Of a stretch of DNA of 52,282 nt, positions 52,115 to 52,282 are shown one piece after another. Position 1 is the first letter of the stretch. Each line of letters starts with the position of its first letter. The stretch comes from Legionella sp. 515359 (GTDB lineage: Bacteria > Pseudomonadota > Gammaproteobacteria > Legionellales > Legionellaceae): positions 1 to 52,282 of the forward strand of contig JAPCYN010000024.1 in NCBI GenBank assembly GCA_025941565.1. The letters run 5' to 3'. The translations under genes and the position numbers were made by a program. A model generated the notes under the pieces. The model had not been told where the DNA came from and did not search any database. It saw nothing but the letters and a program-made list of their open reading frames with translations.

Positions 52115-52282
52115 CTAGGTCACATCTATGTGCGACACTGTATTATCAGGCATCATTGAATCAATTTTGTTAAGTGTTTCAACGGTATTATCTTCAAAGA
52201 AAAAATGACGAATTAGAGGGATAATGCCTAAGCTTAAAACATCAAAAATTTGGACTATTAATCGTTGCTCAAACCAAGAGGG
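52115..52282 (-). CDS. 3' end of an unknown minus-strand gene cut by the window edge
   Basis: The minus-strand frame is open from the window end to a TAG at 52115-52117. The 55 codons read PSWFEQRLIVQIFDVLSLGI, then IPLIRHFFFEDNTVETLNKI and DSMMPDNTVSHIDVT. The composition is protein-like, with an amphipathic or membrane-touching helix. The family is unknown, since the start lies beyond the window. It may be another Legionella-specific protein, as the region is accessory. Confidence 0.4.
   Translation of the reverse strand, partial: PSWFEQRLIVQIFDVLSLGIIPLIRHFFFEDNTVETLNKIDSMMPDNTVSHIDVT

Noticed and set aside
1-52282. CRISPR arrays, tRNA and rRNA genes, intact insertion sequences
   Set aside because: No regular spaced repeats, cloverleaf-like sequences or transposase motifs were noticed in the gaps by eye. 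A tRNA scan and IS search were not possible.

Overview
The window looks like a piece of a Legionella chromosome: AT-rich, densely coded, with a gammaproteobacterial housekeeping backbone. Between conserved blocks sit genus-style accessory genes: a 936-residue minus-strand protein with an effector-like acidic C-terminus, other unrecognised proteins, and small secreted cysteine proteins. The genus assignment rests on protein character and gene neighbourhoods recalled from knowledge, not on a search. No rRNA, tRNA, CRISPR array or intact insertion sequence was seen.

Layout. 1-2130 is an accessory left end: an AT-rich orphan gene, a decayed stretch with a probable endonuclease I relic, and a small secreted protein. 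2136-5294 (minus) is a 2-oxoacid dehydrogenase operon (E1 alpha, E1 beta, E2). 5540-11545 holds pabB, a CoA-type NUDIX hydrolase, fadD (minus), minC-lpxH and an unknown protein. 11571-21219 holds miaE, an unknown gene, ndk, rlmN, and the pilF-rodZ-hisS-yfgM-bamB-der run, from which ispG is missing. 21372-26450 (minus) is a tightly overlapped five-gene operon: universal stress protein, beta-CASP metallo-nuclease, AMP-phosphorylase-like protein, PRPP-synthetase-like protein, and an ATP-cone/Mrr-type nuclease. 26667-28399 is folK-pcnB. 28634-31694 has terC, hemJ, rubredoxin and hemL around a palindromic repeat element. 31925-35453 is a POT peptide transporter and mnmC. 35597-39162 is the methylcitrate cycle (prpB, prpC, prpD). 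39334-47942 holds a GH18 protein, the PEP synthase regulator, small Legionella-type genes, a beheaded ATP-grasp gene, an RpiB-like isomerase, an amino-acid permease and a PBP4-type peptidase. 48214-52282 is an accessory right end: an EF-hand protein, the large effector candidate, a frameshifted small secreted gene and the tail of one more reading frame.

How the genes work together. Conserved blocks serve propionate and 2-oxoacid catabolism, heme and folate synthesis, tRNA modification and outer-membrane assembly. The best candidate for an undescribed system is the 21.4-26.5 kb minus-strand operon. Its parts suggest a route from RNA through nucleoside monophosphates to ribose-1,5-bisphosphate and possibly PRPP, with an adenylate-sensing nuclease and a stress protein alongside. 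This is an inference from domains and 4-8 base gene overlaps. A family of short palindromes built on CCTGGGT/ACCCAGG lies in several gaps, one of them exactly at the broken 5' end of the ATP-grasp relic.
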